Source: Bacillota bacterium (GTDB lineage Bacteria > Bacillota > DTU025). Taken from it: a stretch of 5,885 nucleotides of DNA. A model generated the notes under the pieces. That model was given only the letters and a program-made list of their open reading frames with translations, had not been told where the DNA came from and ran no database searches. The stretch spans positions 1 to 5,885 of the forward strand of contig DMOT01000193.1 in the NCBI GenBank assembly GCA_003456765.1, in the 5' to 3' direction. Positions 1 through 5,885 of the stretch are shown piece after piece (position 1 is the stretch's first letter; the number at the start of each line of letters is the position of its first letter). The translations under genes were made by a program, and so were the position numbers.

Positions 1-3000
1 ATCCCTCGTACGTAGCGCATCCTCTAGCTCTTCGACATTGCTTACGCCCGTGATGTTGTAGGTAATCTGAATGGGAGGGATCCTTACCCCACTCGTTGCT
101 GGCGCGGTCTGTGCCGAGACCACCTGAATTGGACGCAGCGCATCGTTGCGAGCAACTACGCCAGTCTCCTGTGTGACAGGTGTAGCCATCGCCGCAAATA
201 CGGCGTCGCTTCCACCAATCCCCTCTGCTCGCACTGCCTCTATGACACTCTTGACGTCCGTACCCAGTCTGGCCCAATCTGCCACGACCATCTCTTGGTT
301 AGTCTGGATTGCTCGCCAATTTGACAAAACCGATCCCAGTTCTTCAGAGACCACCGATAAGCCAGCAATGACATTAAAGCTACTCCGGCCACTGTCCGCA
401 AGCGAGGCCAGGAACTCCGACATGTTTTCGATGTGTGCCTCGCGTTCCACAAGGCTGGCCAATTTGGCCTGAGACTCAACCCAGGTTCGAGGTATTTCAG
501 TTATGCCTGCCGGCATCACCGCATCAAGCGAAACCCGCTCCGGATAAGACGCTTCTTGACTCACCTCAGCCTCTACCGAAAGCGCTCCAACACCATCTGA
601 CGCAATTTGCGACAAGGTTTTCAGAACCTCAGATTCCATGGAAGAAACCCCGTCCACGAAACCACTCATGGCGAACCTACCACGCTCAGCAAACACTCGG
701 GACGGACTTTCGATTTGAAGCTGTGCATCGATCGCAGCAATGGCTGCTTTGGCGATTCTTTCGTAGGCCTCACGGACTGCTGGGAGCATGTCCTCGGATC
801 CTTGTATGAAGCCTTCGATGGTGTTCTTCCCGCTCTCGGCAGCTTCTTCTGTCAGGTTCATCTCACCGATGACTGTCTCCAACTCCTGCTGGAGCGCACT
901 CATAGCAGCAGCAAAATCAGTCTGGAGTTGAGCCAAACTCTGAGCAACGATCTCCTGTTCAGCTTTGACGGCCTGCCAGTTTGCAACCATAGCCCGTAGT
1001 TCAGAATCGGTCGCCATGGCCAAACCGGCAATGACATTGACACTCTCTTCACTACCATCTGCAAACGTGGCCAACAGCTCCGACAGGCCTTCGATGTCTT
1101 CGCTTCGCGCCGTCAGGCTTTCCAGGTTAGTGCGATAGTCTGCCCAGTACTGCGCCTGGGTTGCCAGCGCATAATTGATTTCTCCGGCTGACTTGGCAAC
1201 AACTTCGGCCGCTTCATCCCACAGCTTGTACTGCCCGGATATGCTTTCCATGGCAGCATCGTAAGCTTCCTGATAGGCTGTGGCCAGTTCTTTCATCCTG
1301 GCCCGGACATCGTTGATGACCTCGGCCAGGTTCTCCCCAGTTGCAATTCCTTCTTCCTGGGACTTCTGATAGGCATTGAATGCTTCTTCAAGCTCGGCTA
1401 TTGCAGCGCTGTTTTCCTCGTAAAGAAGCGTTGTCTCCTCGAGAACGGAGTTGTAGAGCTCCAGCTGTTCCTTGGCCACATTAAGGACTTTTGCCTCATC
1501 AAGAGTGCCGAACCATCCACTAACACCCGTGGGATCCCACTTGTACAAGTCAAGAGCTTCGTTGTAAGCCTTGAGCGCAAGGTCGTACTCTTCTTGAGCG
1601 AGCTGGGCATTTAGCTCCGCAGCTTCTTTCGCCGCTCTAAGAGATTCTTGCTGTCCTACACGATCGATGTACTCGGCCCACTGTGCTTCCAGCCTTGCCT
1701 GCTCAGCCTGGGCTTGAGCCATGGCCTTCAAGGACTCAATGTATCCTTTGGATGATTGGGTTACATCTTCATAGTTCAAAGCGAGCTCCGGCATTTGCCG
1801 GTTGAGCGCCTTAATCACACCCAGGATAGCCTGCTGATTTTCAGTAGCGCTGTCTGTCGTTGCCGTAAGCTCTTCGAGCTTCGCAATCAAGGCCAGAGTG
1901 CTCAGCTGCTCTTTCTCGATCTCTTCAGTAGCCTTCGCATGCGATTCGGTCATCTCAACATAGCTTTTGACGAGCGCTTCATGGGCAGCCTTATACTCGA
2001 CAAGCTTCTGCTTGCTGAGTTCATACTCTGTAGTGAGCTCCTCGAGTTTCCACTTTAGAGACTGAGCTTCATACGAAGTTTCGCCGTATGTCTCAACGGC
2101 TTTTTCATATTCCGCAGTGAGTTCCTGAATTCTCTGGTACTGCATCCTAGATGCAGCGGTGAGTGACCAGGATTCGTCTACATACTTATTGCTTGCTTCG
2201 TTCAGAGCAACAATTCCAGCGGTCAACCCGGCGATGGCCACCGCCACACCCATGATTACGTTGACTCCAGGGATGGCGGCCGCGAACGCCGTGGACACTA
2301 CTGTCGCCAGCTTTGTGATAGCCACATACCCCGTGAGTCCTCCAACGGCTATTCCAATCACACCGACAAAAGTAGTAACCGCCTTGATGAGTTCTGGGTT
2401 CTGTTCGAGATAGTCCGTAACCGTTTTTAGCACATCGGTCTGCAGCGCATAGAGCTTGCGCAGCTCGGGAGTGAATTGATCGCCTATGACGATTTTCAAG
2501 TTGTTATAGGCGTTCTGCATGAGCGTTAGCTGGCTTTCAGTTGTGCCATAACGTAGCTCAGCTTCGGTAACAAGAGCAGTATTCTCTTCCCAAGCTTTGT
2601 TTGCGGTCTCAATGGTACGGTTCAGCAGATCCCCGGAGTTAGCCAAGGATAGAATCATGCGCTGCATACGAATCTCGGTGATGCCGAGTTCCTGCAGAGC
2701 CACGTTAGCCGACTTTCCGTTGCGCTCCGTATCTGCCAAGCCAATGACGAACGCCTCGAGTGCTCGTACTGCGTCCTCTCCCCAGGCCCTCTTGAACTCC
2801 TCGCCGGTCATGCCAGCGATGGAGGCAAACTCTTCGAGCTGGTCCCCAGTCTCCACGGCGGTGTTCAACTGCTGGATTAGCCTGCTCATCGAAGAGGCGC
2901 CGGCCTGCGTCTCTATACCTAGCGAGGTAACAGCAGCAGACAGTGCAACCATATCGGCCTCAGACATCCCGGCCAGAGAACCCGCAGCCGCAATCCCTTG

Positions 3001-3963
3001 CGCCATCTGAGTGATTTTTTGCTCCGTGGTAGCGAAGTTATTGCCGAGTTCTACGATGGTGCTGGCCAGGTTGGAATAGTAAGCCGAATCCATCTGAGTG
3101 ATGTTGGCAAACTGCGCCAGCAATGTGGCGGCTTCCTCCGCTGTCATAGTAGTGGCCGTAGCCAACATGGCCATGGTGGTCGAGAAGTCTAAGAGGTTCT
3201 CTTTTGCAATGCCAAGTTGACCTGCTACTTCGGCAATCCCCGCAAACTCAGTGGTAGTAATGGGAATTTCCGTCGAAAGAAGCCTGATTTCCCTCGCCAT
3301 CGCAGCGAGTTCTTCGCTGCTCATGTCCGTGGTCTTGGCCACCCCGGTCATGGCAGATTCAAACTCCACGGACGCCTGGACAGCGGAACCAAACCACTCG
3401 TAGATTTCCTTCAGCGCCACGGTGATGCCGGCGGCGACAAGTGCCTGCCCTGCTGCCGCAAAAGCTTGGGAGGCTGTCGTGCCGAAGTTTGCAGCTTCGT
3501 CCGCAGCCTCCACTTGACTTTCTTTCAACTGCTCCATTTCACTGGTGAGCCGAGAGCTTTCCTCAGTCAGATTACCAACATCAATCCCAGCATCTCTGAG
3601 GCGAACACCCATGGCCTCCAACTTTTGAGTCTGGTTGTCCAGCGAAGCAGCCGTTTTGTCGATCTGTAACTGCTTGGCCAGGAGCTTGTTCTCCAAATTG
3701 GAGCTGAAAGTTCCAGTCTCCTGAATCTCTTTCTGGATGTTATCATACTGCTGTTGCAGCACTCCTAGCTTCTGACGGGTTCTCTCGACTGCATCCTGCT
3801 GCTTCTGGTACGAGGAAATATCGGACTGGATCTTGCTGAGGGCCGCTATCTCATTCTGCATGGAAGTAATGGAGCTCTGCGCATTCTTGAAGGTGCTCGT
3901 ATAACTACTGCCAAGCTGCGCATTGAGCTGGAATAGCATTTCATACTCTTTCCTACTTGCCAT
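1..3963 (-). CDS. Tail tape measure protein (TP901/PhageMin_Tail type), 3' end cut by window edge
   Basis: I read this frame through all 1321 codons without a stop. It starts at an ATG (MASRKEYEMLFQLN) 6 nt after AAAGGAGG and runs off the left edge. Tape measure proteins set tail length inside the tube and are thought to help DNA entry into the cell. Visible parts in order: an N-terminal helical, coiled-coil-like region (about 35-175) with LRDAGIDVGNL; the conserved phage-tail core (about 205-497, MTGVAKTTDM to IVIGDQF); two hydrophobic segments (about 528-550 and 554-585); a long Glu/Gln/Ala-rich helical stretch (about 590-940) containing VIKALNRQMPELALNYEDVT; a helical module (940-1024); the typical IESPSRVFAERGR...GFVDGV motif (SPSR at 1086-1089); then a second copy of the helical module (1161-1244). 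It ends VSNVEELEDALRTRD, which resembles usual tape-measure C-termini, so probably only a few residues are missing. I saw no peptidase or lysozyme domain. The family call is secure; the exact end is unknown. Confidence 0.95.
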   Translation of the reverse strand, partial: MASRKEYEMLFQLNAQLGSSYTSTFKNAQSSITSMQNEIAALSKIQSDISSYQKQQDAVERTRQKLGVLQQQYDNIQKEIQETGTFSSNLENKLLAKQLQIDKTAASLDNQTQKLEAMGVRLRDAGIDVGNLTEESSRLTSEMEQLKESQVEAADEAANFGTTASQAFAAAGQALVAAGITVALKEIYEWFGSAVQASVEFESAMTGVAKTTDMSSEELAAMAREIRLLSTEIPITTTEFAGIAEVAGQLGIAKENLLDFSTTMAMLATATTMTAEEAATLLAQFANITQMDSAYYSNLASTIVELGNNFATTEQKITQMAQGIAAAGSLAGMSEADMVALSAAVTSLGIETQAGASSMSRLIQQLNTAVETGDQLEEFASIAGMTGEEFKRAWGEDAVRALEAFVIGLADTERNGKSANVALQELGITEIRMQRMILSLANSGDLLNRTIETANKAWEENTALVTEAELRYGTTESQLTLMQNAYNNLKIVIGDQFTPELRKLYALQTDVLKTVTDYLEQNPELIKAVTTFVGVIGIAVGGLTGYVAITKLATVVSTAFAAAIPGVNVIMGVAVAIAGLTAGIVALNEASNKYVDESWSLTAASRMQYQRIQELTAEYEKAVETYGETSYEAQSLKWKLEELTTEYELSKQKLVEYKAAHEALVKSYVEMTESHAKATEEIEKEQLSTLALIAKLEELTATTDSATENQQAILGVIKALNRQMPELALNYEDVTQSSKGYIESLKAMAQAQAEQARLEAQWAEYIDRVGQQESLRAAKEAAELNAQLAQEEYDLALKAYNEALDLYKWDPTGVSGWFGTLDEAKVLNVAKEQLELYNSVLEETTLLYEENSAAIAELEEAFNAYQKSQEEGIATGENLAEVINDVRARMKELATAYQEAYDAAMESISGQYKLWDEAAEVVAKSAGEINYALATQAQYWADYRTNLESLTARSEDIEGLSELLATFADGSEESVNVIAGLAMATDSELRAMVANWQAVKAEQEIVAQSLAQLQTDFAAAMSALQQELETVIGEMNLTEEAAESGKNTIEGFIQGSEDMLPAVREAYERIAKAAIAAIDAQLQIESPSRVFAERGRFAMSGFVDGVSSMESEVLKTLSQIASDGVGALSVEAEVSQEASYPERVSLDAVMPAGITEIPRTWVESQAKLASLVEREAHIENMSEFLASLADSGRSSFNVIAGLSVVSEELGSVLSNWRAIQTNQEMVVADWARLGTDVKSVIEAVRAEGIGGSDAVFAAMATPVTQETGVVARNDALRPIQVVSAQTAPATSGVRIPPIQITYNITGVSNVEELEDALRTRD
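232..483 (-). repeat. Helical module copy B inside the tape measure protein
   Basis: Residues 1161-1244 of the tape measure protein (WVESQAKLASL... to ...TDVKSVIEAV) align with residues 940-1024. My hand alignment gives about 33 identities in 84 with a single one-residue gap. Shared anchors include the leading W, NVIAGL, NW-x-A, QE-x-V and TD. This copy lies after the SPSR motif, where I would not expect it. Confidence 0.8.
892..1146 (-). repeat. Helical module copy A inside the tape measure protein
   Basis: Residues 940-1024 (WADYRTNLESL... to ...TDFAAAMSAL) are the first of two related modules. This copy is in the position I associate with clostridial tape measure proteins, just before TIEGFIQG and SPSR, so it is the likely parent of copy B. 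The two copies are separated by about 136 residues. Confidence 0.8.
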
Positions 3964-3969
3964 GGGGGC

Positions 3970-3977
3970 CCTCCTTT
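3970..3977 (-). promoter_or_regulatory. Ribosome binding site of the tape measure gene
   Basis: On the minus strand AAAGGAGG lies 6 nt (GCCCCC) before the ATG at 3963. It fixes that start. It begins 9 nt after the stop of the frameshifted chaperone (3986), so ribosomes finishing the long chaperone end almost on top of it and could reinitiate. The coupling is an inference. Confidence 0.85.
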
Positions 3978-3985
3978 CATTTCGT

Positions 3986-4509
3986 CTATCGCTGTTTTAG
4001 AGTGTGGTTGCTATCCTTTATCCAGGAGACAAACTCCCATAGCGGTAAGGACAACCACCATGGTACCGGCGTGTTATTGGTCCTGGCCATTGCTAGGCAC
4101 TGCTGCCGGATCCACTGTCCGCCATCGCCGACTACAACTCCGATCGCAGTAAAAAAGACCGGGCAGCTGACCTGATCTTGTTGTAGTCCGCAATGCTCAT
4201 TATCTCAAACGCATCGGATCCGATGGGCTCAGTGCACGCTTTGGCGGCCATGCGAATCAGGTACTCTCCGGAAAAGGTTGGTACCACCAGGGCCTTGCCC
4301 ATCGCTTGCATCTCGTTCTCGATTGCCAGGGCATCTCTGCCGGTTAGCTTGTCCCACTCAAACGTCAGGCTGGTGTAGGTCTCCCCGTTGTACTCGAACG
4401 GCTTCTTAAAAACGTGCGTGTAAGACGACCCGCTGCTTTCAGCCTGCTGTTTTGCAACATCAAACTCGTCTTGATCAACGTGAAAAACGTCCTTCTTGTC
4501 AGCGTTCAT
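3986..4509 (-). CDS. Tail assembly chaperone, long form made by -1 frameshift
   Basis: The first 120 codons are shared with the short form. At T TTT TTA (4156-4150) a -1 slip leaves ACT GCG ATC GGA... open for 54 more codons to a TAG at 3988-3986, giving 174 residues. The extension reads TAIGVVVGDGGQWIRQQCLA, then MARTNNTPVPWWLSLPLWEF, then VSWIKDSNHTLKQR. The tryptophan-rich P-x-x-x-L-P-L-x-E-F-x-x-W-I ending is of the kind seen in frameshifted chaperone extensions (the T domain of lambda gpGT, the E' extension of P2 gpE), which recruit tube subunits to the chaperone-coated tape measure. The extension fills an otherwise empty 168-nt gap and stops 22 nt before the tape measure start. No good independent start exists in this frame. 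Heptamer, phase and open frame are seen directly; the efficiency of frameshifting is not. Confidence 0.85.
4132..4509 (-). CDS. Tail assembly chaperone, short (zero-frame) form
   Basis: This is a 125-residue protein, MNADKKDVFHVDQDEF... ending SFLLRSEL. It is small, acidic at the N-terminus and mostly helical. The pattern FEYNGETYTSLTFEWDKLTGRDALAIENEM, then SGEYLIRMAAKA, then MSIADYNKIRSAARSFL (written here in pieces) fits tail assembly chaperones of the P2 gpE / Mu gp41 kind: a target-binding strand region, an LTGRD-like turn, and a final D-x-x-x-I-x-x-x-x-x-x-FL helix. Its place between tube and tape measure genes is the normal one for this role. It should bind the tape measure protein and keep it soluble until tube assembly, and not be part of the finished tail. 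The start at 4509 has AAAGGAG 6 nt upstream. An in-frame ATG at 4545 would add 12 residues, but it lies inside the terminator and lacks a ribosome binding site. The gene carries a slippery heptamer near its end. Confidence 0.85.
   Translation of the reverse strand: MNADKKDVFHVDQDEFDVAKQQAESSGSSYTHVFKKPFEYNGETYTSLTFEWDKLTGRDALAIENEMQAMGKALVVPTFSGEYLIRMAAKACTEPIGSDAFEIMSIADYNKIRSAARSFLLRSEL
4150..4156 (-). promoter_or_regulatory. Slippery heptamer T TTT TTA for programmed -1 frameshift
   Basis: The minus strand reads CGG TCT TTT TTA CTG in the chaperone frame. The heptamer has the form X XXY YYZ in the correct phase, so both the P-site (TTT) and A-site (TTA) tRNAs can re-pair after slipping one base back. 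Phage P2 uses T TTT TTG in the equivalent gene. The zero-frame stop follows five codons later. By eye I see only weak downstream hairpins (for example GGCA-GCAG-TGCC) and no strong Shine-Dalgarno-like stimulator upstream. Confidence 0.85.
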
Positions 4510-4515
4510 GATTAT

Positions 4516-4522
4516 CTCCTTT
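4516..4522 (-). promoter_or_regulatory. Ribosome binding site that decides the chaperone start
   Basis: AAAGGAG on the minus strand is followed by ATAATC and the ATG at 4509. This spacing is ideal and supports the shorter start over the in-frame ATG at 4545. It lies 11 nt past the T-tract of the terminator, so a transcript that reads through has the site free outside the hairpin. Confidence 0.88.
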
Positions 4523-4533
4523 CTTGATAAACC

Positions 4534-4567
4534 AAAAAAGCCCAAGGAGACTCTAGTCTCCCTGGGC
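4534..4567 (-). terminator. Intrinsic terminator between tube and chaperone genes
   Basis: The minus strand reads GCCCAGGGAGAC, loop TAGA, GTCTCCTTGGGC, then TTTTTT. The stem is 12 bp with a single G-U pair and is followed at once by six T, a textbook rho-independent terminator. On the opposite strand the hairpin has no T-tract, so it acts only in the minus direction. It begins 11 nt after the tube stop codon and lies inside an operon whose downstream genes have no visible promoter of their own. It most likely acts as a partial terminator that lowers expression of the chaperone and tape measure relative to sheath and tube, or is bypassed by antitermination. Confidence 0.9.
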
Positions 4568-4578
4568 CGTTAGTAGTG

Positions 4579-5097
4579 TTACTTTCCTAGCGAGGCCTTA
4601 ACCTCTCTGAGGTAATCCTTCCCGTTAACCATGAAGATGAAGTTGAGCGGATCGATCTCCCGAACTTTCCGACCGTCAATAAAGGTTGCCCAATACCTGA
4701 CGGCGTACTCGCCGGAAGCATCTTGTTGCGATGCTGGAGCTATAGAACCACCTGTTTCTTTCTTTGGCACAACAACGAATAGGTGCTTCACGGCCTGGAC
4801 CCTTACCTGCCCGGCCACGGTGTCCTCCACCTGCTGGGCCACGCGCAGGTCGATCTGGTGCCGACGCGGTTCGCTCAGCCTAATGGCTTGCTCCGTGGTG
4901 GTCCTGAAGTTCAGGGTGAGGGTCATTTCCTCAAAATGACCAAGGATGACAGCCTCGATGTTGCCGGCAATCCCCGCTCCCGAAATGGTCTGCGTCAGTG
5001 TCGTAAGATCGGGCAACTGCGCCTCGGCCATGCCGACATACTCCATAGAATCCTCGTACACCGCAAAGTTGATGATACTTTGGTCGAACTTAGGCAT
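4579..5097 (-). CDS. Major tail tube protein (P2 FII-like)
   Basis: This complete 172-residue protein begins MPKFDQSIINFAVYEDSMEY. P2 FII-family tube proteins have about this length. Family traits seen: an N-terminal strand with a short name-tag-like turn (NFAVYEDSMEYVGMAEAQLP), the glycine motif ISGAGIAGNIEA (about residues 38-49), a central beta-rich region, and the C-terminal pattern DGRKVREIDPLNFIFMVNGK followed by DYLREVKASLGK, matching the DG-K-EIDT-N-VNG-D-R-LG ending of FII. Residues about 113-130 (KKETGGSIAPASQQDASGEY) look like a flexible surface loop. The subunits stack as hexamer rings to form the inner tube under the sheath. The gene starts 17 nt after the sheath stop with AAGGAGGG upstream, so it is co-transcribed and probably translationally close-coupled with the sheath gene. 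Confidence 0.9.
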   Translation of the reverse strand: MPKFDQSIINFAVYEDSMEYVGMAEAQLPDLTTLTQTISGAGIAGNIEAVILGHFEEMTLTLNFRTTTEQAIRLSEPRRHQIDLRVAQQVEDTVAGQVRVQAVKHLFVVVPKKETGGSIAPASQQDASGEYAVRYWATFIDGRKVREIDPLNFIFMVNGKDYLREVKASLGK

Positions 5098-5104
5098 GCC
5101 TTAA

Positions 5105-5112
5105 CCCTCCTT
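5105..5112 (-). promoter_or_regulatory. Ribosome binding site of the tail tube gene
   Basis: The minus strand reads AAGGAGGG then TTAAGGC then the ATG at 5097. It starts only 2 nt after the sheath stop codon (5117-5115). The strong match to the 16S anti-Shine-Dalgarno suits a very abundant structural protein. Confidence 0.85.
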
Positions 5113-5114
5113 CT

Positions 5115-5885
5115 CTAACCCTGGAGAGCAGACGTCAAGTATTCAACGTCATACTCCAGGAGGAAATCAATCTCTTGGGCGGGACTTGGCGGCGTGATGT
5201 AGATGTGAATCCTGATGATACCGGCCATGAGATCGGTCAACGGATTCTCGCTCTCCCGGAATTCAGCACGTGCGCCCAGCACGTACTCATTACCCACGAG
5301 GCCGTTCAGCCAGATGTTGCAGGTATCAATCACTGTGTCGATCAGACGCCTGTTCATCGGTTTATCCAGCTTGCCCCAGAATGTTTTGATCAAAGTCTTG
5401 CCGACCCAGCCGAACATCCTGGATATGGGAATCATGAAATCCTTCACGTCACTATTGGCCGGATAGCAAGCATTGTAGTTGCCCCAGGCCACCAATCCAC
5501 CCATGAAGTTCAGTCCTGTTACAACACCAGCGGCGTTCAAAATATTGGCCTGGGCATGGGTCAGATCAACCTCTTCCCCGCTATCCAGCACCATCGAATC
5601 GGCTTGCAGCCGCTTGTTGGAAGGGCTCTCGTAGGGGCAGCCAGCGTTGCCAGTGTCCACCGAGGCCATCAAGCCTGCCAGTTGAGTGGACATGTGGAAC
5701 ACACGGTCACCCAGCTTCAGCATGGGCCAGCAAGCGATCTGATTTACGTCCGTGATGTTTTTGGCGTTCTTTACAGAGTTTACTTCGCTGTAATCTGTGG
5801 CCCCGTCCCCTTCCTTGGTGCTGAGGTCGATCAGCGCCTTGGCCTTGAACATGCCATTGATACCAGCGGCTTTCCCCGCCATGAC
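5115..5885 (-). CDS. Tail sheath protein, C-terminal 256 residues; 5' part beyond the window
   Basis: The frame is open at the right edge (a Val codon precedes the first ATG at 5882), so that ATG is internal and the true start lies outside. Contractile sheath subunits surround the tube and contract to drive it through the cell envelope. Family marks seen in order: ACWPMLKLGD and STQLAGLMASVDTGNAGCPY (the WP and D...PY blocks), SPSNKRLQ, LTHAQANILNAAGVVTGLNF, GGLVAWGNYNACYP (the W-G-N block), ISRMFGWVGKTLIKTFWGKL followed by DKPMN, NIWLNGLVGNEYVLGARAEF, and a last strand region ITPPSPAQEIDFLLEYDVEY. The visible C-terminal part carries the conserved core and the arm that links neighbouring subunits. 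Sheath proteins of this kind are often about 400-500 residues, so roughly half is missing. It is followed 17 nt later by the tube gene, the standard pairing. Confidence 0.93.
   Translation of the reverse strand, partial: VMAGKAAGINGMFKAKALIDLSTKEGDGATDYSEVNSVKNAKNITDVNQIACWPMLKLGDRVFHMSTQLAGLMASVDTGNAGCPYESPSNKRLQADSMVLDSGEEVDLTHAQANILNAAGVVTGLNFMGGLVAWGNYNACYPANSDVKDFMIPISRMFGWVGKTLIKTFWGKLDKPMNRRLIDTVIDTCNIWLNGLVGNEYVLGARAEFRESENPLTDLMAGIIRIHIYITPPSPAQEIDFLLEYDVEYLTSALQG

Noticed and set aside
240..1610. Minus-strand frames at 240-479 and 1398-1610 as small genes
   Set aside because: They overlap the tape measure gene in another frame of the same strand and lack ribosome binding sites or protein-like features.
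146..3669. Many plus-strand open frames (for example 146-472, 435-809, 607-999, 2597-3010, 3217-3669)
   Set aside because: They all lie antisense to the continuous tape measure frame, overlap each other, have no convincing ribosome binding sites and show no recognisable domains. They are shadows of the coding strand.
3986..4090. A separate small gene in the -1 frame starting at the ATG at 4090
   Set aside because: No Shine-Dalgarno sequence precedes it, and the open frame reaches back to an exact slippery heptamer, so translation as a frameshift extension fits better.
4510..4533. A promoter for the chaperone and tape measure genes after the terminator
   Set aside because: The short A/T-rich stretch has no spaced -35/-10 pair that I can recognise; it mainly holds the ribosome binding site.
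4510..4545. A 12-residue N-terminal extension of the chaperone from the ATG at 4545
   Set aside because: The ATG lies within the terminator stem and has no ribosome binding site, while the ATG at 4509 has a well-spaced AAAGGAG.
4193..5466. Plus-strand open frames opposite the chaperone, tube and sheath genes (4193-4378, 4631-4939, 4783-5118, 5215-5466)
   Set aside because: They are antisense to well-supported structural genes and have shadow-like composition with no family resemblance.

Overview
The window is part of the tail-morphogenesis operon of a contractile-tailed (myovirus-type) phage, prophage or phage-tail-like particle. All convincing genes lie on the minus strand, so transcription runs from high to low coordinates. 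The order is sheath, tube, tail assembly chaperone, tape measure, the same order as FI-FII-E/E'-T in phage P2. Strong AAAGGAG-type ribosome binding sites precede every gene whose start is visible. The sheath and tape-measure sequences look like those of phages of Gram-positive, Clostridia-like hosts. The host assignment is an inference from style, not a proof, and nothing here separates an active phage from a prophage or tailocin.

Region by region: 5885-5115 is the C-terminal 256 residues of a tail sheath protein, cut by the right edge. After a 17-nt gap, 5097-4579 is a complete 172-residue tail tube protein of the P2 FII type. Just behind it, at 4567-4534, is a strong intrinsic terminator inside the operon. 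Next, 4509-4132 is a 125-residue tail assembly chaperone. Its 3' end carries a textbook slippery heptamer, T TTT TTA, in the correct phase at 4156-4150. A -1 shift there opens a frame through the apparently empty 168-nt stretch, giving a 174-residue long form that stops at 3986, 22 nt before the next gene. From 3963 to position 1 and beyond is one uninterrupted 1321-codon frame, a tape measure protein of the TP901/PhageMin_Tail type, nearly complete at its C-terminus but cut by the left edge.

How they work together: the short and long chaperones, made at a ratio set by frameshifting, would coat the long tape measure protein. Tube subunits then polymerise to the length it dictates, and sheath subunits assemble round the tube. 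The terminator after the tube gene would keep the many-copy structural proteins (sheath, tube) in excess over the few-copy chaperone and tape measure.

The points most worth a second look are the frameshift, the mid-operon terminator, and a duplicated ~85-residue helical module near the tape-measure C-terminus. I found no convincing plus-strand gene, RNA gene, mobile element or CRISPR array, and no wholly new system.
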